From positions 1,469,501-1,533,500 of the forward strand of contig NZ_CP123639.1 of the NCBI RefSeq assembly GCF_029889745.1: a stretch of 64,000 bases of DNA, given 5' to 3'. Position 1 is the first letter of the stretch. Each line of letters begins with the position of its first letter. Made by a program: the position numbers and the translations under genes. The notes under the pieces were generated by a model that saw nothing but the letters and a program-made list of their open reading frames with translations, ran no database searches and was not told the DNA's origin. The DNA comes from Ligilactobacillus faecis (GTDB taxonomy: Bacteria > Bacillota > Bacilli > Lactobacillales > Lactobacillaceae). Below are positions 37,417 to 45,160 of this stretch, piece by piece.

Positions 37417-38805
37417 ATGAACTATGAACTTGAAGAGGGTGTTTTAAAACCTATTTTGTCTGTAGGTAAGTTAAAGAAGTTTTCATTGGCATCGATATAT
37501 AAGAAAAGTATTGATCAAAATTACACACTTGTTATTAATACTTTTAGGAATAAAATATTGGTTGTTGATAATCAATGCATTATGGACGATAAAGTGGAGA
37601 TAGATGAATCTCTAGAAAATTGGTTTAAAACGCCAGCTAATGACTTGGAATATTTTACCGTAGATACTTTGTATGACAGTGAACAATTGTTAGAAGCAAA
37701 AAAGAGGATACAGATCTCTATTGCAGTTACTTATTCTTGTAATTTACACTGCAGTTATTGTTTTCAACAAAAGTATGATGGCTTAATAAAGAAGACAATA
37801 ACGTTGGCTGATTTAAATATTATCTTAGATAAAATTTCTGAGTTGCAAGCTAAGGATCCAAAGTTAGATATTTCGATCGGGTTGTTTGGTGGAGAACCTT
37901 TATTACCGAAAAATGAAGCAATAATTGATAGAATTTTTGAATATTGTGTAGAACATAAGGTCAAGGTAGGTATTACAACAAATGGAATATTTTTACCATA
38001 CTTCGCTAAAAAATTGATCATATATCGAGGCATAATATCAGCTATAGCAGTTACGATAAATACTTTACCAGAGACTTATAGAGAAACTGTGAAAATAACT
38101 AAAGTTGCTAATAATCCAGAAAAATTACTTGCAGTAACAAAGCTACTTTTAGATTATGGAGTAGTTATGGATGTCGGAACTAATTTTGATAAAACTAATT
38201 TGTCAAAATTAAGTGATATTTTTAACTATTTCGTGGATCAAGGATACTTTGAAAGAGAGAATTTTTATTGGAATGTTGGCAGAGTTGATGATCGCTTTTT
38301 TGATACTGGCTATGATGATTATATTGTATCAGAAACAGATATCTTGCTCGAATTGATGAAAATTAAAGATGGTATTCCAAATAATTTGCATGCTGGCTTT
38401 ATTCAAACATGTAAAAATATTACAGATAAGTTGGATCTGTCTTTTAATGAAGAACAAATTAAGGGGATATATAACTATTGCTGGAATGTCTCGCCATATG
38501 AAAAAGTTTACTATGTGGACAACGAATTGAATTTATTCAGATGCACTGTAACAGTAGGGCGTCCGCAGTATATTTTGGGAAATTTAGATAATTTTGACCT
38601 ATTGACCTATGAGCATGAAACAAAAACATTTTTAGACTATAAAGTATGTCAAACTTGTTACTTAGGCGGCTTTTGCTCTGGAGGGTGTAAGTTATCTGCT
38701 GACGTTGATTTTGATAAACAATGTAGATGGGAAAAGAAAGAGTTTGAAAGATTTGTAAATTTAATTTTATTACCTGAAATTAAAAAAAGGTTAAAATGCT
38801 TATGA
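37417..38805 (+). CDS. Radical SAM/SPASM peptide maturase (RrrB-like)
   Basis: This 462-residue enzyme carries the radical SAM cluster motif CNLHCSYC (Cys108, Cys112, Cys115). Residues 1-95 are a leader-peptide recognition-type N-terminal region. The TIM barrel contains GLFGGEPLL, the GGEP SAM-binding motif. The C-terminal SPASM part has Cys in NYCWN, FRCTV, then CQTC (411, 414), CSGGC (420, 424) and QCRW, enough for two auxiliary 4Fe-4S clusters. SPASM enzymes that follow Rgg and a short peptide gene form C-C crosslinks in RiPPs. With the RRRY precursor the predicted reaction is an Arg-Tyr crosslink. GAGG (37404-37407) is nine bases before ATG 37417. Its end overlaps the exporter gene by 10 bp. 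Confidence 0.92.
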   Translation: MNYELEEGVLKPILSVGKLKKFSLASIYKKSIDQNYTLVINTFRNKILVVDNQCIMDDKVEIDESLENWFKTPANDLEYFTVDTLYDSEQLLEAKKRIQISIAVTYSCNLHCSYCFQQKYDGLIKKTITLADLNIILDKISELQAKDPKLDISIGLFGGEPLLPKNEAIIDRIFEYCVEHKVKVGITTNGIFLPYFAKKLIIYRGIISAIAVTINTLPETYRETVKITKVANNPEKLLAVTKLLLDYGVVMDVGTNFDKTNLSKLSDIFNYFVDQGYFERENFYWNVGRVDDRFFDTGYDDYIVSETDILLELMKIKDGIPNNLHAGFIQTCKNITDKLDLSFNEEQIKGIYNYCWNVSPYEKVYYVDNELNLFRCTVTVGRPQYILGNLDNFDLLTYEHETKTFLDYKVCQTCYLGGFCSGGCKLSADVDFDKQCRWEKKEFERFVNLILLPEIKKRLKCL

Positions 38806-39980
38806 CAAAAGCTTTTAAACGCCTAGCTCTTTCGCAGATCATGGCTGATCTAGCCGATACAGCTTTAACGGTCTTGATCATTGCTAATATTTATCAGCTT
38901 TCAGATTCATTGCTTGCTAGTTCAGTCATCCCGATCTTGATGGGCAGTTCTTCTTTTTTGACGACATTTTTGGCACCGCTGATCAGTAAAAAAATACCTT
39001 TAAATCAAATAATGGTCGCTACTCAGGCTGGAAAAACTTTGATCTTAGCTCTTTTAACACTTAGTCTGGCTTTTTATCCTAAATTGCCGGTTATTTTGAT
39101 CTATCTTTTAGTTTTGGTGATCTCATTACTTGATGGGGTCGAACGCCCAGTGACCGTTACTTTGATGGCGCATTATACAACTGATCTGACTAAAGCTAAT
39201 TCAGTTTTAACGGTTTGTGATGAGACGGTAGCATTGCTTGGTTGGGGCTTTGGAGGTGTCTTATACACGAGTTTAGGTATCCACTGGGGGTTATTAGTGA
39301 CGCTGAGCATATTTATACTGGCCACAAGCGTGACGTGTCTATTACCGCGCGTTGCATTTACAAGTTTTGAAACTGAAAATAACTGGCAACTACTGTTCAA
39401 AGGTTGGCAGCTCTTACTCAAACAGCCACGATTAAAACTTTTAGTTACGTTGAACTTGATCGAGACGTTTGCTAATACGATCTGGGTCTCATCGATCATC
39501 TTAGTTTTTGTGACTAAGGTCTTACATGAAGATCAAGCTTACTGGGGTTATGCAAATATGACGTATTCGTTTGGGATCATCTTAGGCGGACTCATCGTTT
39601 ACCGTAGAGCTGACGCTTTAGTCACTAGGAAAGTTTTTGCGATCATCTCAGCATTACTTTTAACGGTTTTGTTCAACATCGTGATCTTAAAAATACCAGT
39701 TCCAAGTGTCTTTTTAGCCTGCTCAGTTTTGATCGGGATCGTTTCTCAGCTAAAAGAGGTCCCAGAAGCCGTTTTGTATCAGGAAAGTGTTGCTAAAGAA
39801 CTACTGGTCGATCTTAGTTCTGTGTTTGAAGTGATCTCGACTTTGAGTTTTGCGGGTCTACTGTTTTTGATGAGTTGGGTGACAGAAAGTTTTGGGATCG
39901 GTGTTTCTTTTGGTTTAGCGAGCTTGAGTCTTTTGGCCGAAGCTTCACTAGCCTTTAAATACCGAAAATATCTAACGTAA
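38796..39980 (+). CDS. MFS transporter, probable RiPP exporter
   Basis: This 394-residue protein has about twelve hydrophobic helices and the look of MFS drug or peptide exporters (MefA/macrolide-efflux-like), for example GSSSFLTTFLAPLISKKIP near residue 50 and LLDGVERPVTVTLMAHY near 110. Its start ATG 38796 lies inside the radical SAM gene (10-bp overlap), with AAAGG five bases upstream, so translation is coupled. The likely job is export of the modified peptide, or self-protection. Codon use follows the native style of the window (ATC after G-ending codons), unlike the enzyme gene before it. No dedicated protease gene is present; the leader would have to be removed by a host peptidase. Confidence 0.85.
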   Translation: MLMTKAFKRLALSQIMADLADTALTVLIIANIYQLSDSLLASSVIPILMGSSSFLTTFLAPLISKKIPLNQIMVATQAGKTLILALLTLSLAFYPKLPVILIYLLVLVISLLDGVERPVTVTLMAHYTTDLTKANSVLTVCDETVALLGWGFGGVLYTSLGIHWGLLVTLSIFILATSVTCLLPRVAFTSFETENNWQLLFKGWQLLLKQPRLKLLVTLNLIETFANTIWVSSIILVFVTKVLHEDQAYWGYANMTYSFGIILGGLIVYRRADALVTRKVFAIISALLLTVLFNIVILKIPVPSVFLACSVLIGIVSQLKEVPEAVLYQESVAKELLVDLSSVFEVISTLSFAGLLFLMSWVTESFGIGVSFGLASLSLLAEASLAFKYRKYLT

Positions 39981-39981
39981 G

Positions 39982-40036
39982 ATGTTTTGGTGGATCTGCT
40001 TTAAACATTAGCGCAGTCAGCAAAACATTTTTTTTG
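39982..40036 (+). terminator. Terminator of the RiPP operon
   Basis: ATGTTTTG (39982-39989) pairs with CAAAACAT (40021-40028), with an inner CTGC/GCAG helix, followed by eight T. Confidence 0.7.
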
Positions 40037-40097
40037 AGTTTGAGCGCTATCGATAATATAATAAGACAAAGATCTTTTACTGAGGATGTTATTTAAG

Positions 40098-40682
40098 TTG
40101 AAAAAAAAGAAAAAAACATTACGGATCGCTTTGTTAGCATTATTTACAGCGATCATTATCTTACAAAACTTTATCCCTTTTTTAGGTTATATCCCATTAG
40201 GAGTGCTCAATTTGACGATCATTCACGTGACTGTCATTATCGCTGCCCTTTTGCTTGGACCAAAAGATGGGGCGATCGTTGGGGGAATCTGGGGGACGAT
40301 CACCTTTATCCGAGCCTTTGTTTGGCCAACAAGTCCGATCGCCCCGATCGTGTTTGTCAACCCTTTGATCTCGATCTTACCACGGATCTTGATCGGAGTC
40401 GTTGCCGGATATGCCTTTATTTGGGCTAAAAAAAGCTTTCACTCAAAGATCTTTGCAGCTAGTCTAGCGAGTGTTTTAGGTTCTTTGACAAATACGTTTT
40501 TAGTTTTAGGCCAGATCTATCTTTTTTATCGGGGGCAATCACAAGTGATGTATGGTTTAGATACAGCAGCGTTGATGCCATACCTTTTAGGTCTAGTCTT
40601 GACGAACGGGATACCTGAAGCACTGATCGCGGCTATTGTTTCTCCGGCGGTGGCTTTGCCATTAGCCAAACGGATCAAGTAA
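40098..40682 (+). CDS. ECF transporter S component
   Basis: This protein of about 194 residues has six hydrophobic segments after a basic start (KKKKKTLRIALLALF), the hallmark of ECF S components, which bind a vitamin or precursor and dock to a shared EcfAAT module. GPKDGAIVGGIWGTITFIRAF and FVNPLISILPRILIGVVAGY match a well-known S-component subfamily often annotated as pantothenate-type, but the substrate is not certain. TTG 40098 is chosen because GAGG (40083-40086) overlaps the alternative ATG 40086. No ECF energising genes are near; they are normally elsewhere. No riboswitch is visible ahead of it. Confidence 0.8.
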   Translation: MKKKKKTLRIALLALFTAIIILQNFIPFLGYIPLGVLNLTIIHVTVIIAALLLGPKDGAIVGGIWGTITFIRAFVWPTSPIAPIVFVNPLISILPRILIGVVAGYAFIWAKKSFHSKIFAASLASVLGSLTNTFLVLGQIYLFYRGQSQVMYGLDTAALMPYLLGLVLTNGIPEALIAAIVSPAVALPLAKRIK

Positions 40683-40709
40683 AGATGATTTTAAGAAAGG
40701 CGGGAGTAT

Positions 40710-41306
40710 GTGACACGAAAAAGAAAACAACAAGTAGCTCGAATGCTTTTCGTTAGTTTTATCGTGTTAGTTTTAGTAGCTTTTGGAAATGGGGTCTATG
40801 AATATTGGAACGATCTGCAAAATGAACAAGTTGTTTCTGCCCAAAGTGATCAGACAAAAGAGCAATTTATCGCATCACTTGTGCCAGTCGCCAAAGAAGA
40901 ACAACAACGTTATGGCGTTTTAGCGAGTATTACTTTAGCTCAAGCAGCTTTAGAGTCTGACTGGGGCAAAAGTGAACTCTCTGCTAAATATAACAACCTA
41001 TTTGGTATCAAAAGTACAAATGGTTCTTTGATGACGACTAAAGAATATGTTGATGGTCAGTGGATCACGATCAAAGATACGTTTGCAGTTTATTCAAGTT
41101 GGGATGAGTCTGTTCGGGCGCATACACAGCTATTTGTCAACGGAACAGATTGGAATAAAGCCCATTATCAAGCTGTTTTGACGGCAACTGATTATACTCA
41201 GGCTGCGCAAGCGCTCCAAGATCAAGGTTATGCCACAGACCCGAACTATGCGCAGAAATTGATCGCTTTGATCAAAGAATATAACTTAAATCAGTATGAT
41301 GTTTAG
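40710..41306 (+). CDS. GH73 family N-acetylglucosaminidase, membrane-anchored
   Basis: This 198-residue protein has a basic start and one membrane helix (about 12-32, MLFVSFIVLVLVAFGNGVY), then an extracytoplasmic GH73 glucosaminidase domain. The key features are ITLAQAALESDWGKSELS with the catalytic glutamate, YNNLFGIKS, and FAVYSSWDESVRAHTQLF, then a C-terminal YATDPNYAQKLIALI. GH73 enzymes cut GlcNAc linkages in peptidoglycan and act in cell separation. The start is GTG 40710 after AAAGGCGGGAG; the overlapping ATG is out of frame. There are no LysM or SH3 repeats, so wall binding would rely on the membrane anchor. Confidence 0.92.
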   Translation: MTRKRKQQVARMLFVSFIVLVLVAFGNGVYEYWNDLQNEQVVSAQSDQTKEQFIASLVPVAKEEQQRYGVLASITLAQAALESDWGKSELSAKYNNLFGIKSTNGSLMTTKEYVDGQWITIKDTFAVYSSWDESVRAHTQLFVNGTDWNKAHYQAVLTATDYTQAAQALQDQGYATDPNYAQKLIALIKEYNLNQYDV

Positions 41307-41386
41307 CTAAAAATAAAAAAATCACCGTAAAATACGAATGATAGGGTTGAATGGGATATTTAGGTATGCTATTCTAACTTACAGGA

Positions 41387-41459
41387 AGTACTTATATAAT
41401 AGCCATGATCTGGTTGGCAAGTTTCTACCCAAGACCGTAAATCTTGGACTATGAGTACG
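41387..41459 (+). ncRNA. Purine riboswitch aptamer, guanine type
   Basis: P1 is GTACTTATA/TATGAGTAC. Conserved junction elements are seen in order: TATAATA, CATGATCTGG, GTTTCTACC, CCGTAAA and GGACTATG. The three-way-junction core and loop sequences fit the purine riboswitch. The specificity base before TATG is C (GACTATG), which marks guanine/hypoxanthine binding; adenine sensors have T there. Its target is xpt-pbuX. Confidence 0.95.
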
Positions 41460-41465
41460 TGAGGT

Positions 41466-41495
41466 AAAGACCAGAGGAGGACTCTGGTCTTTTTT
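41466..41495 (+). terminator. Riboswitch-controlled terminator
   Basis: AAAGACCAGAG pairs with CTCTGGTCTTT, followed by T6. It lies just after the aptamer and before xpt, so guanine binding should favour termination. Confidence 0.92.
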
Positions 41496-41517
41496 CGTTA
41501 TTTTAGGAGGTTTTTTT

Positions 41518-42111
41518 GTGGAATTATTAGAAGAACGGATCAGACAAGATGGTCTAGTTTTACCAGGCAATGTTTTGAAAGTGAATCAATTTTTGAATCA
41601 TCAGATCGATCCGCAGTTGATGTATGCGATCGGTCAAGAATTTGCGCGTTTATTTGCACCTGAAAAGATCACTAAGATCTTGACAGTCGAAGCTTCTGGC
41701 ATTGCACCAGCGATCATGGCTGGGCTTGTGTTGAATGTTCCGGTCGTTTTTGCACGTAAGAAAAAGCCAAGTACATTGAATGATGATGTGTATACCGCTG
41801 AAGTTTACTCATATACAAAACAAGTGACGAATACGATCAGTGTCGATCAAAAATTTTTGTCGGCAACTGACCACGTTTTAGTGATCGATGATTTTTTAGC
41901 TAATGGTCAGGCGGTAAATGGACTCCTTGAGATCTGTCGGCAAGCACAAGTCCAGATCGTAGGTGTTGGGATCGTCGTGGAAAAATCTTTCCAAGAAGGA
42001 GCAAAATTGATCAAAGATCAAGGCGTTCGCTTAGAATCACTAGCTAGGATCGCTTCTTTTGAAGGCGATAAAGTACACTTTGTGGGGGAAACTGATGAAA
42101 AAAACAACTAA
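41518..42111 (+). CDS. xpt: Xanthine phosphoribosyltransferase
   Basis: This 197-residue enzyme makes XMP from xanthine and PRPP in purine salvage. It has the family's N-terminal pattern MELLEERIRQDGLVLPGNVLK with FLNHQIDP, and the PRPP-binding motif VLVIDDFLANGQAVNGL at about residues 120-136. Length is normal. The start is GTG 41518 seven bases after AGGAGG (41505-41510). It is the first gene after a guanine-type riboswitch and overlaps pbuX by 17 bp, so the pair is repressed when guanine is plentiful. Confidence 0.96.
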   Translation: MELLEERIRQDGLVLPGNVLKVNQFLNHQIDPQLMYAIGQEFARLFAPEKITKILTVEASGIAPAIMAGLVLNVPVVFARKKKPSTLNDDVYTAEVYSYTKQVTNTISVDQKFLSATDHVLVIDDFLANGQAVNGLLEICRQAQVQIVGVGIVVEKSFQEGAKLIKDQGVRLESLARIASFEGDKVHFVGETDEKNN

Positions 42112-43438
42112 TGGACAAGCCGCGCTTTTAGGCCTGCAGCATTTATTAGCAATGTATTCAGGTGCAGTTGCTGTGCCACTTTTGATCGGAACAGCTTTAG
42201 GTTTCAATAGTGCCCAAATGACGTACCTTGTTTCGATCGATATCTTTATGTGTGGTCTAGCTACACTTTTACAATTGATGCGTAATCGTTATTTTGGGAT
42301 CGGACTTCCGGTCGTCTTAGGGTGTGCGATCCAAGCCGTTGAACCGTTAAAGATGATCGGGCAACACTTTACGATCCAAACGATGTATGGTGCGATCATC
42401 GTAGCTGGGATCTTTGTATGTTTGGTCGCAGGTCAGTTTTCAAAAGTCAAACGCCTCTTTCCCCCTGTTGTGACAGGGACTTTGATCACAGTGATCGGAC
42501 TGACTTTGATCCCGATCGCGGTGCAAAATATCGGAGGTGGCACGAGCACGGCTAAAGACTTTGGTTCATTGACGAATATCACCCTGGGTTTTTTGACGGT
42601 CATCTTGATCTTAGCGATCCAAGTCTTTGCTAAAGGTTTTTTAAGTTCGATCGCCGTTTTGTTAGGTTTGATCGTGGGAAGTTTAGTGGCTGCACTTTTA
42701 GGGGTCGTTTCGCTTGAACCGTTAAAAGAAGCGGCGTGGTTCCATGTTCCCCAACCTTTTTACTTTGGTGTGCCCCATTTTGAATGGTCTTCTTCAGTAA
42801 CGATGATCATTATTGCTTTAGTTTCAATGGTTGAATCGACAGGTGTTTATTTTGCTTTAGGCGATATTTTAAATAAAAAGATCACTGAAAAAGATCTAAA
42901 ACTAGGCTATCGCGCCGAAGGGCTGGCAGTTGTTTTAGGGGGGATCTTTAATACTTTTCCATATACGACGTTTTCACAAAATGTTGGTCTATTAGAACTT
43001 TCAGGGATCAAGACTCGGAAACCGATCTATTGGTCAGCTATTTTATTGATGTTACTAGGTCTTTTACCTAAAGCTGGTGCCTTGGCAACGATGATCCCAA
43101 CTCCAGTATTAGGTGGAGCGATGTTAGTGATGTTTGCGATGATCAGTGTGCAAGGGATCAGGATCTTAGCCAATGTTGATTTTGCCGATCAAAGAAATAT
43201 TTTGATCGTTGCTGTCTCGCTAGGGTTAGGCCTTGGCGTTTCGATCTATCCCACGATCTTCCAAGCGTTACCTAAAACACTACAATTATTTTTAGGAAAT
43301 GGGATCGTTGTTGCTAGTTTGGCTTCTGTTTTATTGAATCTATGTTTCAAAGGCAAAGCGGGTCTTTTAGTCGATGAGGTTTCTTTGCGGGCTAAAGAAG
43401 CACAAGAAGTTGGACAAAAAATGGGCCAAAGTAAGTAA
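42095..43438 (+). CDS. pbuX: Xanthine permease, NCS2 family
   Basis: This 447-residue carrier has about fourcteen hydrophobic segments and the NCS2 (uracil/xanthine permease) motifs QHLLAMYSGAVAVPLLIG at the start, GTLITVIGLTLIPIAVQNIGG, and NTFPYTTFSQNVGLLELSG. It brings xanthine (and perhaps related purines) into the cell for Xpt. ATG 42095 with GGGGGAA upstream is preferred to an in-frame start at 42059, since it leaves a short coupled overlap with xpt. The same riboswitch controls it. Confidence 0.94.
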   Translation: MKKTTNGQAALLGLQHLLAMYSGAVAVPLLIGTALGFNSAQMTYLVSIDIFMCGLATLLQLMRNRYFGIGLPVVLGCAIQAVEPLKMIGQHFTIQTMYGAIIVAGIFVCLVAGQFSKVKRLFPPVVTGTLITVIGLTLIPIAVQNIGGGTSTAKDFGSLTNITLGFLTVILILAIQVFAKGFLSSIAVLLGLIVGSLVAALLGVVSLEPLKEAAWFHVPQPFYFGVPHFEWSSSVTMIIIALVSMVESTGVYFALGDILNKKITEKDLKLGYRAEGLAVVLGGIFNTFPYTTFSQNVGLLELSGIKTRKPIYWSAILLMLLGLLPKAGALATMIPTPVLGGAMLVMFAMISVQGIRILANVDFADQRNILIVAVSLGLGLGVSIYPTIFQALPKTLQLFLGNGIVVASLASVLLNLCFKGKAGLLVDEVSLRAKEAQEVGQKMGQSK

Positions 43439-43521
43439 AACTTAAGATCCGCCTAGGTTAGATATAAATTAAAAATGTGGTAAAATTGAAGAAACGCTAA
43501 AACAAAGAGGATATGAAGTCA

Positions 43522-44670
43522 ATGAAAAATGATATTTTATTCCCTGGGGATACGCTCGGGATCATCGGCGGAAATCCAAATGGGATCATGTTAGCTCGAG
43601 CAGCTAAAAAACTTGGTTTTCAAGTGATCGTTTACTGTGCCGATGAAAGCAATCCTGTTTTGAATGAAGCCGACGTAAAGATCGTTGGAAAGTTACGTGA
43701 GCGCACGAAGCTACAGGATTTTGCGCAACGATGTGATGTCGTGACTTATACTTCGGAAAGTATCGATGTTGAAGCTGTCAAATTTTTGAGCCAGTTCACA
43801 AAAGTTCCTCAAGGAAGTGATACACTTGAGATCACACAAGATCGTTTACTAGAACGAGCTTTCTTTGAACAGCTAAATATCAATGTTGCACCATATGCTA
43901 CGATCGTTAGTTTAGACGATATCTACCAAGCGGTGACTTCGATCGGTTATCCATGTGTGTTAAAACCGATCCAAAAGGGATTTGGTAAACACCGTAAGCA
44001 GCTCATCCAAAAACAAACAGATATCGCCAAATGTGCCGATATTATCGATTTAGGGACTTATATTTTAGAATCATGGATCCCTTATGAAAAAGAGATCTCA
44101 GTCACATTAGCGCGCGATGTTGAAGGGAATTTGACTTACTTCCCATTTGCACAAGATACTTATCGTGATCATCATTTACATGCGACTCTTGTTCCGGCTG
44201 AGGTCGATGGTGATGTTTTAAACGAGATCAAGCGTTTGACGGGCTTGATCGTTGAGGGCTTAGACTACGTTGGGATCTTACAAGCTGAGTTCTTTTTGAC
44301 TAAGGCTGGAGCGCTTTATATCAAACGGATCGTGCCGGCTTTGCATCCTTCGGGATATGTCTTTGATAAGGCAACTGATGTATCGATGTTTGAACAGCAT
44401 TTACGTGCGCTAGCCCAGATGCCTTTGAGTCAGCCGAAATTTGTCACACCAGTAGAGATGGTCATGGTCGAGACTAAAGATCTTGCATCTTTACGCACAC
44501 AATGGGTCTTGAAGAAAAACTGGCACTATAATTATTTCCGTTATCCCAAATCACTTCATCCAGTCGAAGTCGAAGGTTATATTTTAGTGACAGGGGATGA
44601 CCGAAAAGATATTGCCCAACAAGTTGAGGCGACTGGGATCTGGGATGAGATCGAAACAACTGAAAAATAG
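43522..44670 (+). CDS. Divergent PurK-like ATP-grasp protein
   Basis: This 382-residue protein has the PurK (carboxyaminoimidazole ribonucleotide synthase) architecture: an N-terminal nucleotide-like fold starting PGDTLGIIGGNPNG, a central ATP-grasp domain (CVLKPIQKGFGKHRK, YILESWIPYEKEISV) and a C-terminal domain. Several signatures are altered. The usual GGGQLG is GGNPNG, and the metal-binding stretch normally reading NELAPRPHNSGH is IKRIVPALHPSGY, which loses the glutamate and arginine. No purE or other purine synthesis gene is adjacent. It may be a degenerate or repurposed paralogue. ATG 43522 follows AGAGGAT by ten bases. Its terminator is 44678-44711. Confidence 0.75.
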   Translation: MKNDILFPGDTLGIIGGNPNGIMLARAAKKLGFQVIVYCADESNPVLNEADVKIVGKLRERTKLQDFAQRCDVVTYTSESIDVEAVKFLSQFTKVPQGSDTLEITQDRLLERAFFEQLNINVAPYATIVSLDDIYQAVTSIGYPCVLKPIQKGFGKHRKQLIQKQTDIAKCADIIDLGTYILESWIPYEKEISVTLARDVEGNLTYFPFAQDTYRDHHLHATLVPAEVDGDVLNEIKRLTGLIVEGLDYVGILQAEFFLTKAGALYIKRIVPALHPSGYVFDKATDVSMFEQHLRALAQMPLSQPKFVTPVEMVMVETKDLASLRTQWVLKKNWHYNYFRYPKSLHPVEVEGYILVTGDDRKDIAQQVEATGIWDEIETTEK

Positions 44671-44677
44671 TCTAATC

Positions 44678-44711
44678 AAAAGACGTTGGTAAAGATTTAC
44701 CGACGTCTTTT
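44678..44711 (+). terminator. Terminator after the PurK-like gene
   Basis: AAAAGACGTTGGTAAA pairs with TTTACCGACGTCTTTT around GA, with a short T run. Confidence 0.85.
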
Positions 44712-45160
44712 GTGTCTATTAAAAAATGTTCTTACTAAGTGTTTAAGAACAGAACCCAGGGCTTATCAATGCTGAAAACATGAGCAGAAAACTTTCTTGT
44801 AGATAGTGGGCTATAAAGCTTCTATCTATGATAGAATGTTTATTATCGTAAATTCTAGAAATATAGCGCAAATATGTGCTAGGAACTAATAAGATAAGTA
44901 ACTTATTTTTGAGAGGGTAACGCTAACTGGAGTGGTGTAATTGCTGCTAAAAACATATTAGAATATATTCAAATATGATCATGTTGGCTTACATTTTATA
45001 TAGCAGAGGATCACATATTAGAAGTTAAAGTACTGCTTGATGGTCAATAAAATTAAAAGCTAAGAGGTGCTAAATTCTATCTTAAAGTAGTCGACAGAAA
45101 TCACAGCGTGATATTTGCTATAATAGATGATGACCAAAATTTTAGAGAGGATTTGAAGAT
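44712..45160 (+). promoter_or_regulatory. 450-bp gap with pcrA promoter at its end
   Basis: No convincing gene is visible here. Near the end, TGCTATAAT (45116-45124) is an extended -10 promoter for pcrA, with no good -35 box. AGAGAGGA (45144-45151) is the pcrA ribosome binding site. The remaining AT-rich sequence has no strong hairpin and may hold a decayed gene. Confidence 0.5.

Noticed and set aside
41387-41459. Adenine-type riboswitch
   Set aside because: The specificity base in GACTATG is C, which marks guanine or hypoxanthine.
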